NCBI GenBank assembly: GCA_003339415.1
Contig: PDHQ01000137.1
Location: 24,503-88,502, forward strand
Source: Ophiocordyceps camponoti-saundersi (nom. inval.)
Lineage: Eukaryota; Ascomycota; Sordariomycetes; Hypocreales; Ophiocordycipitaceae
Direction of reading: 5' to 3'
DNA length: 64,000 bases
Shown one piece after another: positions 28,096 through 39,323 of this stretch; the first letter of the stretch is position 1; the number at the start of each line of letters is the position of its first letter. The translations under genes were made by a program, and so were the position numbers. Under the pieces are notes generated by a model. It saw only the letters and a list, made by a program, of their open reading frames with translations, did not search any database and was not told the DNA's origin.

Positions 28096-29530
28096 ATAAA
28101 TTAACTTTAAATATAAATAACGCTAATACTTAATAAGCTATTATTACTTAGCTTTTAGAATAATAAGCTATAATTATAAAATTATAAAACTTTATATATT
28201 AGTAGTATAAGTTTATATAATTACTTAAGTAATAATAATTATATTCTTATTATAAGCTGCTACTAATTAGGTCTTAATTTAATAGTAATAAAGATCTTTT
28301 TTTAATATAGCGCTTTTTTATATTTTATAAGCTATAAGTAAATTAGGATTTTCTTAGTAACGCTTATAACTAATAAGTATTCTTATATTAATACTTTTCT
28401 CCTATTATTTAAGCTAAGGTAGCTTTATTCTTTAAGTAAGGCGGCGAGTATAAGTATATCCTTAACTATTTTTTAGGTTACCTTAATATTATATTCGCTA
28501 AATTTTACTAGCGTTAAATTACTATAATAAAGCTAAAATACCTTATATAAAGTATTTCTAAGTCCTTTTTAATTTCCTTATTTACTTTCAAGCTAAGCTT
28601 ATTTTAGCGGATAATACTAAGTAAGCTAATAAAATTAAAATTATACGCCTTTATTATACTTTTACTATAGCCTTTTATTAATATTATATAAGGCGTAATA
28701 TCCCCCTAACTAAGTATATTATTATTATTATATAGATTTATATTATTATTATTAATATTAAGTTATTCCGCCTTAAAAATAAAAGCTAAGCACCTTTACT
28801 TTATATTTCTAAGCTATCTCTAAATATTTTAATAATAGATATATACTAAACTAGTATTTAGCTATATTCTAGTAAGCGTAGCGGTCCTCCTTTTTATAGC
28901 TAGTTTAGCCGCGGCGGTAAAAACCGTCGCTAGGCGGCTTAAGTTAGTAATAATAAAATCGCGAAATAATATATTAATAGCTATTACCTCTATTATAATA
29001 ATATTAGCTATTTCTCGCGTAAGTATAAGCTTAACTTTTTACTTTTAATATTTTTAGTTTATTTCGCTAATATTATAAAAAAGAAGGAGGACCTTATTTT
29101 AAATTAAGGAAATAAGTCCCTTTTATAATAAGTCTCTTATAAGGAGAGGATTTGCGTAATATTATAGCTTATAAAATATTAAATAATTATTTTATAAATA
29201 TTAGTTAGAATATAAATTTACTTTTTTTTCTTTTACTTATATTTATAAATTTTATATTTTTTATTATTATATAAGTAAATAATAGCTATAATTATTACGC
29301 TATTATAAGCGAATTTTTTATTTAATATTATTAGCTTAAGTAAATTCCCCTCCCTTATATATAAGTAATTTATATTTTAATATAAATACGCTATTAATAT
29401 AATATATACTTTAAGCTATATTTATTTATTTATTACTTTATTCGCTTTATAGCTAATATTAATAATTAATAGTTACTTATTATAATATATTTAATTCTAA
29501 GCTTTACTTAAGATTTAATTCTTAGCTTTT
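28096..29530 (+). pseudogene. Gypsy B 5' internal part (gag region), relic
   Basis: Collinear with the reverse complement of 22,627-21,200 in element A. Shared blocks include AATACTTAATAAGCTATTAT next to the LTR, CTATTTCTCGCGTAAGTATA near 29,010, and CTTATATTTATAAATTTTAT near 29,240. By position after the 5' LTR this is gag. I could not read a zinc knuckle. It stops matching A exactly where the LINE begins. Confidence 0.75.
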
Positions 29531-30059
29531 AAGCTATCTTTTCTTAACTTTTTATAACTTTAAACGATTAAGGTCCCTGTTTATGCTTAATACTATAATA
29601 TTATAAGAATTTAATACTTTCTACTTTTTAAAATTTAACTCCGCTAAGGGAATAACCCTAAACGCGGGGTTATAAGGCGGTCCGCCTCCTAATCTACTAT
29701 TAGTACTAATAATACTTAATAGCGGGACCTAAAAGCTTAATTAGTCCCGATAATACCCGCGTATAAGTAAAAGTTAATTTAATATTACTATTAACTTTAA
29801 TAACTTATTTATTAATATTTTTTAGATTTTAATAAATCTTATCTTAAAGTTTATATATAAAAAATATATTAAGGTAATCTTTACGTAAAATTTTCGCCTT
29901 ATATAAAGTATCCTTAATATAATATTTACTAAGCTTTAATAGCGCTAATAAGCTTCTAAGAACTTATTTAACTTTCTTATTATTATCTCCTACGCTATTT
30001 AAAAATTAATTAAGGCCGCCTTTTATAAGGTAATAGGTAAAAAGTTAGACTCTGCCCCT

Positions 30060-30600
30060 AGAGCTTTAACTTAAGCTAGCGTAATTATAAACTCCGCCCT
30101 AAACTCCGCCCCCCTTATAGCGCCCCTTATATAGCCGGTTTTAGCGAGAATAGAAAGGGAGGTATTTATATTAGTAAAAGATATTCTAATAATTAATAAA
30201 ATTTTAGCGCTTACTCCTTAAAAGGTTATTTAAAAAGTTAATAAAATTATAAGCTATTTTATAATAATTACTACGCGCTAATTTCCTAATAGTAATTTTA
30301 TTATTATTTTTAACTTAAAATATAAAGATTTTATTTTTAGAGATAAATAAGTAGCTTAGGCTTTTAAAGCGGAAGCTAAATATATATACTAAACTTATAT
30401 TATTATTACTAAAGGTATTTAAACTTTAATAGCTAACTATAACTATAACGCGCTACTTAGTATTATTAGAAAAGTAAATAAGATTAATATAATATAAGTA
30501 AAGGCGCTCTAACCTTAGTATACTATTAGTAGAGAAGCCTCGCGGACTTATTTTATTATAAGCTTTAGTAACGTAAAATTATAAACGCAGAGATAATTTA
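30060..30600 (+). pseudogene. Tad1-type LINE ORF1 protein relic
   Basis: One plus-strand frame reads as an ORF1-like protein when TAA/TAG are returned to Gln/Trp. It has a Ser/Pro/Ala-rich start, then ARIEREVFI, then a helical Lys-rich segment, then an ISREASRTYFIISFSNV segment. The last resembles the region before the zinc knuckles in fungal LINE ORF1 proteins, which bind element RNA. The reading is from memory of the family pattern; a profile search of a de-RIPped sequence would be decisive. Confidence 0.55.
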
Positions 30601-32055
30601 TTATAAACTTTATAAGGATTTTATATATTTTAAGTAATATTATAAATATTTTTAATTTAAGTATATCGTTAAGTATTATTAAAAGCCCCCTTATTATAAA
30701 TATTATATAGCTACTTTATATAATAATAGAGAAAAAAATTACCTTATATAAAAGGGAGAAAGACCCTATTACTATATTTTATATAAGGGTATATATATTT
30801 TATATAGTTAAAAGATTACTTAAAATCTTAGAAATAATAAAGCTATATTAAGTTTAGCTTTCTTAATAAACCTCGCCTTTTTAAATTATTATAAGCTACT
30901 TAACCTCTAGCCTTTACTTAATAGTAACTTTATAAAAATAGTAAAAACTTTATTATAGTTTCCTTAAAAAAGTAAATATATTATAAATCCCCCGAAAATA
31001 CGCTTTAGCGATCTTTTTATAGCACGCTATTTACTTAAGTCTCCTTAAAAAGCTCTTAACTTAGTAATATTTATAAAAGCTATAAGCTATATAATAAACT
31101 TTATAACTTATAACTAGCTTTATAATCTTAAGCGGAGTTTATATTAATAAACTTTATATAATTAAAGTAATTATAAATAATTATTTTTAATACTTAGTTC
31201 TTATAAAAATTATAACCTTACTATAAAATATCTAAAAAATTAATTACTTTATTTAGCTTACTTTATTTAATAAAAAGAGTTATAATATTATTATAATATA
31301 AGAATTCTAGCCTAATATATATAATCGCCCTTTATTTCCTAAACTTACTCCTTATTACTTTATCTAAAATAAAAATAAAGCTCTCTTTTATATATATAAA
31401 TAATATAAAATTAATAACTAAGACTTTATTATAAGGCCTAACCTTATTAGAGTTTTCTTCTATAATAGGCCTTAAGTATTTATTATCTATTTTTTACTAT
31501 TTAGAATATATATTAAATTTCTTTTACGCTTATTACCTCCTCCTCCCTTCTTATATTTCGCCTTTACCTCCGCTTTACTAATTATCCTTAGTAATTTTAA
31601 TACTTATTACCTTTTCTAAAACCTTTATAAATATACCTTCCCTTATTCTGCGGAGCTTTTCTCCGCCTTTTACTAACTCCGCCTTAAACTCCTTACCTTT
31701 TCTTATAAAATTACCTAGGAGGTATATAAGCGAAAAGCTAATATTATTAACTTAATTTAAAATACGCTTAACTATTTTCCTATATATTTTAGCTTAAACT
31801 TTAATCTTCTTAGTTTTAACTATATCTTTTAATTTATATTATTTATTACCTCTCTTTTTTTAAACTTTATTTTAATATTACGCTAAAAATATTTTAATTT
31901 TAATATCTTATAAGTAAAAATAAAAAACCGCCTCTTATTTTCTATTATTTAAGTAAAGTTTATAGCGGATATTAAAAAGTTAATAATATAGCTATATAAT
32001 TAATTAAATATTATAGCTAACTTAATAATTCCGAAATTACTTTAATAATATAATT

Positions 32056-32356
32056 TATTAAGTAGTCTTTATATATACGTATAAGTAAGAGAAAATAAAG
32101 GTAACTTATATTAAGTATAATTAGAGATAGATGCCCTTCCTTTATTATACGAGGAAGAGCGGCTATATAGCTAGATAATACTCTACTTTTATACCCTCCT
32201 TCTTCTTATCTAAGCTACCTCCTACCTCCTAAGTCGTACGAGGTATAACTTAGGTATTAATATATATTTCGTTAGAGGCTTCCCTATATCCGTGCTATCC
32301 TCTATATATATATCGTATAGTAGATATAAAGGGGTATAGAGAGATAATATCTAATA
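32056..32356 (+). repeat. 5' direct terminal repeat (LTR) of element C
   Basis: 301 bp, matching 39,023-39,323 over its full length with mostly C/T and G/A differences. Contains CTATATATATATCGTATAGT and AGGTATTAATATATATTTCG. Confidence 0.88.
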
Positions 32357-32760
32357 CTTAACTTTTTCTTTTTATAAAAAGATATATTAAATAAAAGGGC
32401 ATTATATAAAAAAAACTCCGTCTTCCTAAAAGGTAAACGTTTCTAGAGAAAAATAGTTATATAATATTAAATAAGTATATAATCGAAAAATTCTATAAAG
32501 GTAAATAACGCCCGTAGTGCCGTGGTAAAAAGAGATAAAGAAAATAAGCTACCGGCCGAAAAATAAAAATTAGGTTATTATATAATCCGATTTATAATAT
32601 ATTTTTATAGAGTTTTACTATAAAGGTCTCTTATAGTCGTAATATTAAGAAAAATAGGTGGAAAACTAACTTTTTATAACCTTATACTAAAAATACTAAA
32701 AAATATTATAAAAAATAGGAATTAAAAATCGGATTCTGCCGCCTCTTACCGCCTTTAGAG

Positions 32761-32850
32761 GGGTATAAAAACCCCTCCTCGCTCCCTCTCTCTCCCTCTC
32801 TCTTTCTCTTCCCTCTTTCTTCTTTCTTCTTTAAGCTAATTAACGAAAAT
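32761..32850 (+). promoter_or_regulatory. TATA box and CT-rich leader inside element C
   Basis: GGTATAAAAACCCC (from about 32,761) is followed by a 60-bp pyrimidine tract of CTCCCTCTCTCT type, then an A-rich stretch where coding potential begins. This layout, TATA box then CT-rich start region, is that of ordinary filamentous-fungal gene promoters. It lies 400 bp downstream of the terminal repeat. I infer an internal promoter for the element's gene. Confidence 0.5.
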
Positions 32851-33059
32851 AATAACGATAACTAAAAAAATCTTTAATAAAGATTAATAAGTTATACGAT
32901 ATACTTAAGTTATTTTTATTAATAGTTATTAATTATATAATATACCTCCTTATCTTAATAGCGTTATAGCTTATCGCCTTAAGTTTTACTAAGTCTATAT
33001 ACCTTATAATAAGAAGGATAACTAGCATTTTATATAATAGATATCCTTAAATATAAGAA

Positions 33060-33540
33060 AGAAAGGTCTAGCTATCGTATAATAATAATATTAATAAGAG
33101 AGTAGTAAGCGGAGATCCGATTAGTAGCTATATTATTATCCGATATCTTTATCCGCCTTAATAATACTTAGGATCTTAGGCGTATTAAAGCTATTATTAT
33201 CCGACGCCTAAGTTATTTTCTAGCGGTTTTTCTTATAAGTTATAGTAAAGTAGTAGTAAAATTATATTATATTTACGCTAAAAATCCTTACCTTTTTAAT
33301 ATATATTAGATAAATAGTAATAAGGCTTATATTATTTATATATAATAGTCCTATATAATAAGATACTTTTTCGTATAATAAGGTTAAGCGTTATAGATTT
33401 TATAGCTAGTATTTTATACCTTAGTAACTACTCCTATTAAGTCGCCCGATAGCCGGCGGCGGGGATAGGTAATAGTAGTGCTAAGCGGAGCGCCTCCTAA
33501 CGCGGAGGAGTATATTACTATCTCGGATAATAAGTAATAG
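33060..33540 (+). pseudogene. Element C relic coding segment 1, unknown protein
   Basis: In the frame with codons starting at 33,502 this stretch reads as a plausible protein, with RLNNTQDLRRIKAIIIRRL-like and SGAPPNAEEYITIS-like segments. Its only stops are TAA/TAG, as expected from Gln or Trp after RIP. A Lys-rich run follows near 33,588-33,610. I recognise no family. It may be the N-terminal part of the protein continued in the next two segments, with frame changes caused by indels, introns or frameshifting. Confidence 0.45.
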
Positions 33541-33989
33541 GGGGTAGGGGTAGAAAAGAAGTAATAGTAAGGTTAGATAATAAGGAAAAAGAAAAAGAAA
33601 AAAAAATTAGGCGTTTAGGACTTATAGCTTTACTTTAAAATTAAGCGTAAGGGTTAGATAATACCCGGAAAGAATTAATAGTAATTTTCGTATAAAAATA
33701 ATAGAAAAAAACGTAAAAATATAAAAAAAAAGTAAGGATAGAGGGTTAGATAAAGTAGAGATATAGGAAAAAAAAGTATAAGTCTCGTATAACCTAAGTA
33801 AGTTATTAGACGGTGGCTTTAATCCGTAACTTATAGGAATTTATAGAAATAAAAGTTAATAAGGCTAAGTTAGGGCTATCCTTAATATAGGCGTCGGCCG
33901 GGTTATTCTTACTATTAATCTATCGTATTTTTAAAATTTCCTTACGCTTATATAACTTATAAATAGCTATAATATCGATTATTAATCGT

Positions 33990-34850
33990 TTTTCTATCGT
34001 TAAGCTAAGCTATATTAAGTAGTTATATAACGAATATAAGTTTATATAGAGAATAAGGGGGATTGGAGGCGTGCTTAAGGATCGTACGATAGCTTAAATA
34101 GTTAAGTAAAGGGCTAGGCTAATATTAACGCCGTTTACTATACTATAAAGTTCGCTTACTAAGATACTTCGAGTAACCTTTTTATATTTCGTAAAGGTTT
34201 AGTAAAGGATATTACCTTATATAACGAATAAGTTAGAGGACCGGTCTTCTTTACTAAGGATAATTAAGGTGCTAAGCTATAAGGTAAGGTCCTTATTATT
34301 CGCGAATAACCTATTTATAAAAATAAATAGTTTCGTATAAGATAAGTTAAGTAAAATAAACTATAGACCGCGGGCAGTATTATTAATCTACTATTAGATA
34401 TATTTATTAAGGGCTAAAATATCTTACGTAGAAAGATCGGTTACTTAAGCGGCTACCGTAAGGTTATATAACGCCTCCGGTTAATAGGTAGAAGTAATAT
34501 ATACTCCTTAGGCTCGCTAGCTAATAAAGTCCTATAGGGCAGTATCGGCTATTAGGTTAATAATATAGAGGCCCTTTACTTATCTTTTCTATATAAGAAT
34601 AATATCGTATAATTCGCGCGTAATATAACTATTATTAAAGTTAATAGATAATTTATTAGTAAGGAATATTTTAAGCTTTATACGAAGCTTTACCTATTTT
34701 AACTTATTTTCCTTAAGTTTAGAGAATATATTAGACGTAAAAGAGAATATATCGTTTATTTATAAGCTTATTATTCCGAATAAGTCGGGGCTAGCTATTA
34801 TAAATAAAAGATATAGATTATATAATAAGGGCGTTATATAAAAGTTTATA
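33990..34850 (+). pseudogene. Element C relic coding segment 2, unknown protein
   Basis: The frame with codons starting at 34,368 (a multiple of three) reads as a basic, helix-rich protein, with segments like ISYVERSVTQAATVRLYNAS and ILTPFTILQSSLTKILRV after reversing RIP. It resembles no gag, protease or transposase I know. Another frame (codons at 34,367) is also fairly open here, so the frame choice is uncertain. Confidence 0.4.
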
Positions 34851-35101
34851 TAATAATAATTATAATATATCTTAAACTAATATAATCTTAATTCTACTAG
34901 CTTATATAGCGGCTTTTTAATATATAAAAAAGTATAAGGTAGATATTAATCTTATAGTTTTTTAGGAAGGTATATATAAATTATATAACTTAAAGGATCG
35001 GCAGACTATATATATACTTATATAATATCTTATAGTTTACCTTAATAGTCGTATAACTTTATAAAAGTAAGTCTAAGGGTAAGGAGGAGGCGCTATAATA
35101 T

Positions 35102-38010
35102 ATATAAAATTATAAGTAATTATATAAGAATTTCTTCTTTACTATTATTACCGTAGCCTTAAATAACTAGCTAGGATTTTTTATAAGGGCTATCGTTTAG
35201 ATTTTTTACCTCTTATACGAAACGTATCTTAAAAATATATCTAATAGGGTTTAAAAAAAAGTTATATCGGACGAAGGTAAAAACTTCTTATATAGAGAAG
35301 GTATTAATTTCCTTACGGTTAGAGGCCTCGAATAGTTATCCTAAGGTAGTAATAATACCCTATTACCGTAATCGTATAGTAAGTATATAGTTATCTTTTT
35401 CCTTCGTAATAATAAATATAAAGGGAAAAGCTTTATACGAGTTTTTATTATACGGGGGTATAATTAGGATTTTAAACTATACCTTTTTCTCTATAAGTAT
35501 AGTAAGGAGGGAGCGGAGATAAGGTTTAACTTATATCGTACGAAATCTAGTTAATTTTATAAGGAGTTTAAAGATAATATCTTAGCTATCGAAACTAGAA
35601 ATACGGAAAGGACCTTACTATTTATCCTTTTTACGCTAAATAAGAACTTCGCTTTAAAGGGGAAGTAATAAGATATCGTATAAGTTAGGTTTATTTCGGG
35701 TATAAAAAGCGCGTAAAATGTCCGCTCGAGCTTTAATTTATTATACTTATATTATAGCGCGCTTAATCGCTTAGGCCCTTATAGTAATATTAGGGGCTAG
35801 GGGCGAGTTATACGAAATATAGGGGTAAGCGCTAAAAATAAGAAGTATCGGGATAAAACTATTTAGTTTAGCTATATTATTAATAGCCTTAATAGCTATC
35901 TAAAAGATAGTTATATTATTAGTCTTAGTACTAATTTCCTATTATAAGATATTATACGCTCGCCTAAGGGGGGCGTATATACGTTTAACCTTGCCGATCG
36001 CCTAATACGCTTCGATAAGCACTTCCTTATATATAGTGCTAAGTAATTTCACGTTTATACGAAACTCTAAAAAGGAAAAATTAATCCTAGCGTTATAAGA
36101 GATAATATTTAGTAAGCTTTAATATATATAAATCTAGCACTTATATAAGGCGTTCTAAGCGTTTACCGCCGATATATTTTATATAAAGGCGGCTACTTAG
36201 AAGGATATAGCTTTATTAATAGTATATAAGACTAGCTTACTATAAAGGTAAAAAACGTTAATAATTAGTAAGTAGTTAAAATCGTAGTTATTTTTAAGGG
36301 AGAATTTAAATCGCTAAGGTTTTAAGTTATATAACTAATATTAATAATATAAATATTAGATTAACTTAAGGGCTACGGGGGTTATATTCGAAGGACTAGC
36401 CTTTTTTAGTAAATTATAAAGCCGTTATATATAGGGGTAGCTAAAATATCGGTAAAGCTATCGTAACTTTTATTCTATATAGTATAATATAAATTCTTAT
36501 TTAAAAATATTAAAAAATAGATATCCCTATTTCCTAATAATAAGGATTATTATACCGTTATATTATACGATAATATCTTTTATATTATTATAGAAGGCGC
36601 GAAGGCGGTCGGTATCTTTAAGGTAAAAGAGGAAAGGAGTAAAAATATTAAGGATATAGTAAAGGACTTTACTAAGTAAGTTTCGTATAATAATAGTTCC
36701 GATTAGCTAAGTAAGTTCTAAGGAGCTAAAACGGATTATATTCTTAGTTAGGGTTTAGTTAATAATTATACGAGGGTATTCCCGAATATAAGCTTCTACT
36801 TATAGTTTACTTATAGTTAAAATTTACGTAGCTCCTATATTCTAAAGCTCGCTTTAGTACGTCGTATAATACGTATCGGAAAGGAGGAATTATTCCGCGG
36901 GAACTAATAGGGCCTTTAGTTAGTAAATATTATCGCCTATAAAGCGGTATATATAGGCCGCTATAGTAAAAAATAAAACCGCGTTTTCGCCGTAAATAAT
37001 TTCTTTTTTAACTTCGGAGTCTTTATTATATAATTATAAAAACTAAAAATCTTATTTATTAGAATCTTCGTATAATAAGAGGAATACGCTAAATTCTTCC
37101 TCTATAAGGGGGTCCTAGCTAGTTTTTTTATAACTAGTAAGGTACTACTTATATACGTATTAGATATTATCCGACTTATAGTTTATAAACTAATATCTTT
37201 CCTTTTTATATACGAAATACCTTTATATCGTATAAAGTTAAAACTAGCGTCGCTATAGGGAAAAACGTTATATAGGGGGCGATCGTTATTAGCGGGGAGT
37301 AAAAAAAGATTATCTAAGGTTCGTACGATACTTATTATAATTAAGGTAGCATTATTCGATAAAAAACTAATTAGTAGTTTTATTTATAGTAATAGTAAGG
37401 GAGGAATAAAGGTAATTAATAAATATTTTATATATTATATTTTAGAATATTATAGCTAATTCGAGTTCTAGAACGCCGTAATAAGCTTATATAATAATAG
37501 TAAAAAGTTACTTTTCTCCTTAATAATTAGATTTAAAGGCTTATTAAATAAGTTAGAGTTTATTAAGGAGGGTATTAAGTAAATCTATTATAATTTTATC
37601 GGGGTTTTCTTATTATATAATATTAAAAGAAAGAGTAGTTTAATCTATTTAGTATAACGAATAGTTCGTACGAGTATTAAAATACGTATTTAAAAGAGTA
37701 TAAATTTTATCCTATCTTTTATCCGATCTAATAAAATATAAATAATAATCCTAAGCTTTATCTAAAAAGATATTTAGAAAAATAGCGTAGAATTAATCTT
37801 CCGTTATACTAATATGGGAGTAATAGCTAATAAAAATCCTAGCCTTATTAATTAGTATATCGTACGGCCGCCCTATATAGTTCTAATCTTTTCGCTAACC
37901 CTTAAGGAAAGCGGTAACCTTATCTAAGGAGATTAGTCTATTTGCTACTTTTCGTATTAATAGTAATATATAAACTTATATAATACTTATTAAGGCTTAA
38001 TTTATCGGTT
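35102..38010 (+). pseudogene. Element C long relic reading frame, about 970 codons, unknown protein
   Basis: A single frame (codons at 35,102 plus multiples of 3) runs nearly 3 kb with stops only of TAA/TAG type at low density, while the alternative frame I checked is full of stops. It reads as a globular protein rich in Lys, Ile, Leu and Asn, with recognisable non-random stretches such as GPYSNIRG near 35,780, FNLADRLIRFDKHFL near 35,980 and GVIANKNPSLINQY near 37,820. I see no YxDD RT motif, no DTG protease, no HHCC zinc finger and no DDE spacing. RIP turns His to Tyr, Cys to Tyr and Met to Ile, which may hide motifs. The function is unknown. Confidence 0.55.
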
Positions 38011-39022
38011 TTAAAAGGGTCTAAGTTAGGGTTACTAAAAGTAGCTATATATTTAAGTTATATAAAGTAGTTAACTTTTATATAAAAGTTATACGAAGTA
38101 AGGGTTCGGCTAAAATACTTCGTAGTAGCTATATTAAGATATATCTTAACTTAGGGGGCTATACTAAGTATAAAGCTTATATTATACGATTTAGAAAAGT
38201 TAGTTTAGACAAGGGGGGGTAGTCTAACCGTATAGAAGGGGCTTTTTATAGGTTAGGGCGTAAAACGTTTTCCGGTTTAGTTTTAAGGAGTTATATAAAG
38301 CGTTTAATTAATATACTATTTCCGATAAGCGGGATATATTATATAACTATAATTTAAGTTAGTTTTTTTAAGAATATATAGTAGATATATTTTAGCTAGT
38401 AGTAGGTTTATCCTTAAAGCTCCGATTAGATTATATAAAGAAGGTTTTCCTTATAAAGGTTAAAGTATATAATATCGTATATCTACCGAGTAATAAATAT
38501 TATTAATTCGATCTTATCGGGAGGTTATATAAGGTTAGGTTATATATCCTAATAGAGCGGGTTTATATTTTAAGTTTAGATACGAGGGTTAACTTTACTT
38601 CCTTCTATTATTTCGTTATACGAAGCTAAAATCTCGTTTATTACTATTATTATAGTTAACGTATTTACTACTTCCTATTTAACTTCTAAGGTTATAGAAG
38701 CTATATTATTATTATTATATTTCCGGAACGCTATTAAAGGTAGTATCGTATAACTAATAAAAAAGTACCGGGCTAAATATAGCTCTTCGGTAAGAACTTT
38801 ATTATTAGTAGGTATCGTATATTACCTTAATCTTTTAGTCTTAATAGTAGCACCGGGCAAAAAAAATAGCTTTTCGGTAAAAACTAGTGTTAAGAAGTAA
38901 GGTAAAAGCACGGGTATCGGTCGATAGCAGGCATAGGGGCTCTTCGGTATCGTATAATACCCGTCTCGTTACTCTAGCTAATTTATAATTAACTAATAAT
39001 AACTAGTATAACTACTAATTAG

Positions 39023-39323
39023 TATTAAGTAATCTTTATATATACGTATAGGTAAGAGAAAATAAAGGTAACTTATATTAAGTATAATTAAAGATAGATA
39101 CCTTTCTTTTATCGTACGAGGAAGAGCAGCTATATAGCTAGATAATACTCTATTTCTATACCCTCCTTCTTCTTATCTAAGCTACCTCCTACCTCCTAAG
39201 TCGTATAAGGCACGACTTAGGTATTAATATATATTTCGTTAGAGGCTTCCCTATATCCGTACTATCCTCTATATATATATCGTATAGTAAATATAAAGGG
39301 GTATAGAGAGATAATATCTAATA
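39023..39323 (+). repeat. 3' direct terminal repeat (LTR) of element C
   Basis: 301 bp, partner of 32,056-32,356; followed by TAATC (TSD). Confidence 0.88.

Larger units (their letters stand above)
32056..39323 (+). mobile_element. Element C: 7.27-kb element with 301-bp direct terminal repeats, coding content unknown
   Basis: Direct repeats 32,056-32,356 and 39,023-39,323 are both 301 bp. They start TATTAAG and end CTAATA (TGTTAAG...CTAACA before RIP), with 5-bp flanks TAATT (32,051-32,055) and TAATC (39,324-39,328) that differ by one RIP change. This is the structure of an LTR retrotransposon. The inside is less AT-rich than its surroundings, and long frames are interrupted only by TAA/TAG, but I found no YxDD reverse transcriptase motif or clear integrase. 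It sits inside the LINE, which sits inside gypsy B, so it is the youngest of the three. Confidence 0.8.

Noticed and set aside
33060..38010. Mycovirus-derived or RdRp-like sequence in element C
   Set aside because: The long frame without RT suggested this, but no GDD-type polymerase motif is visible and the flanking 301-bp repeats with TSD point to a transposable element.
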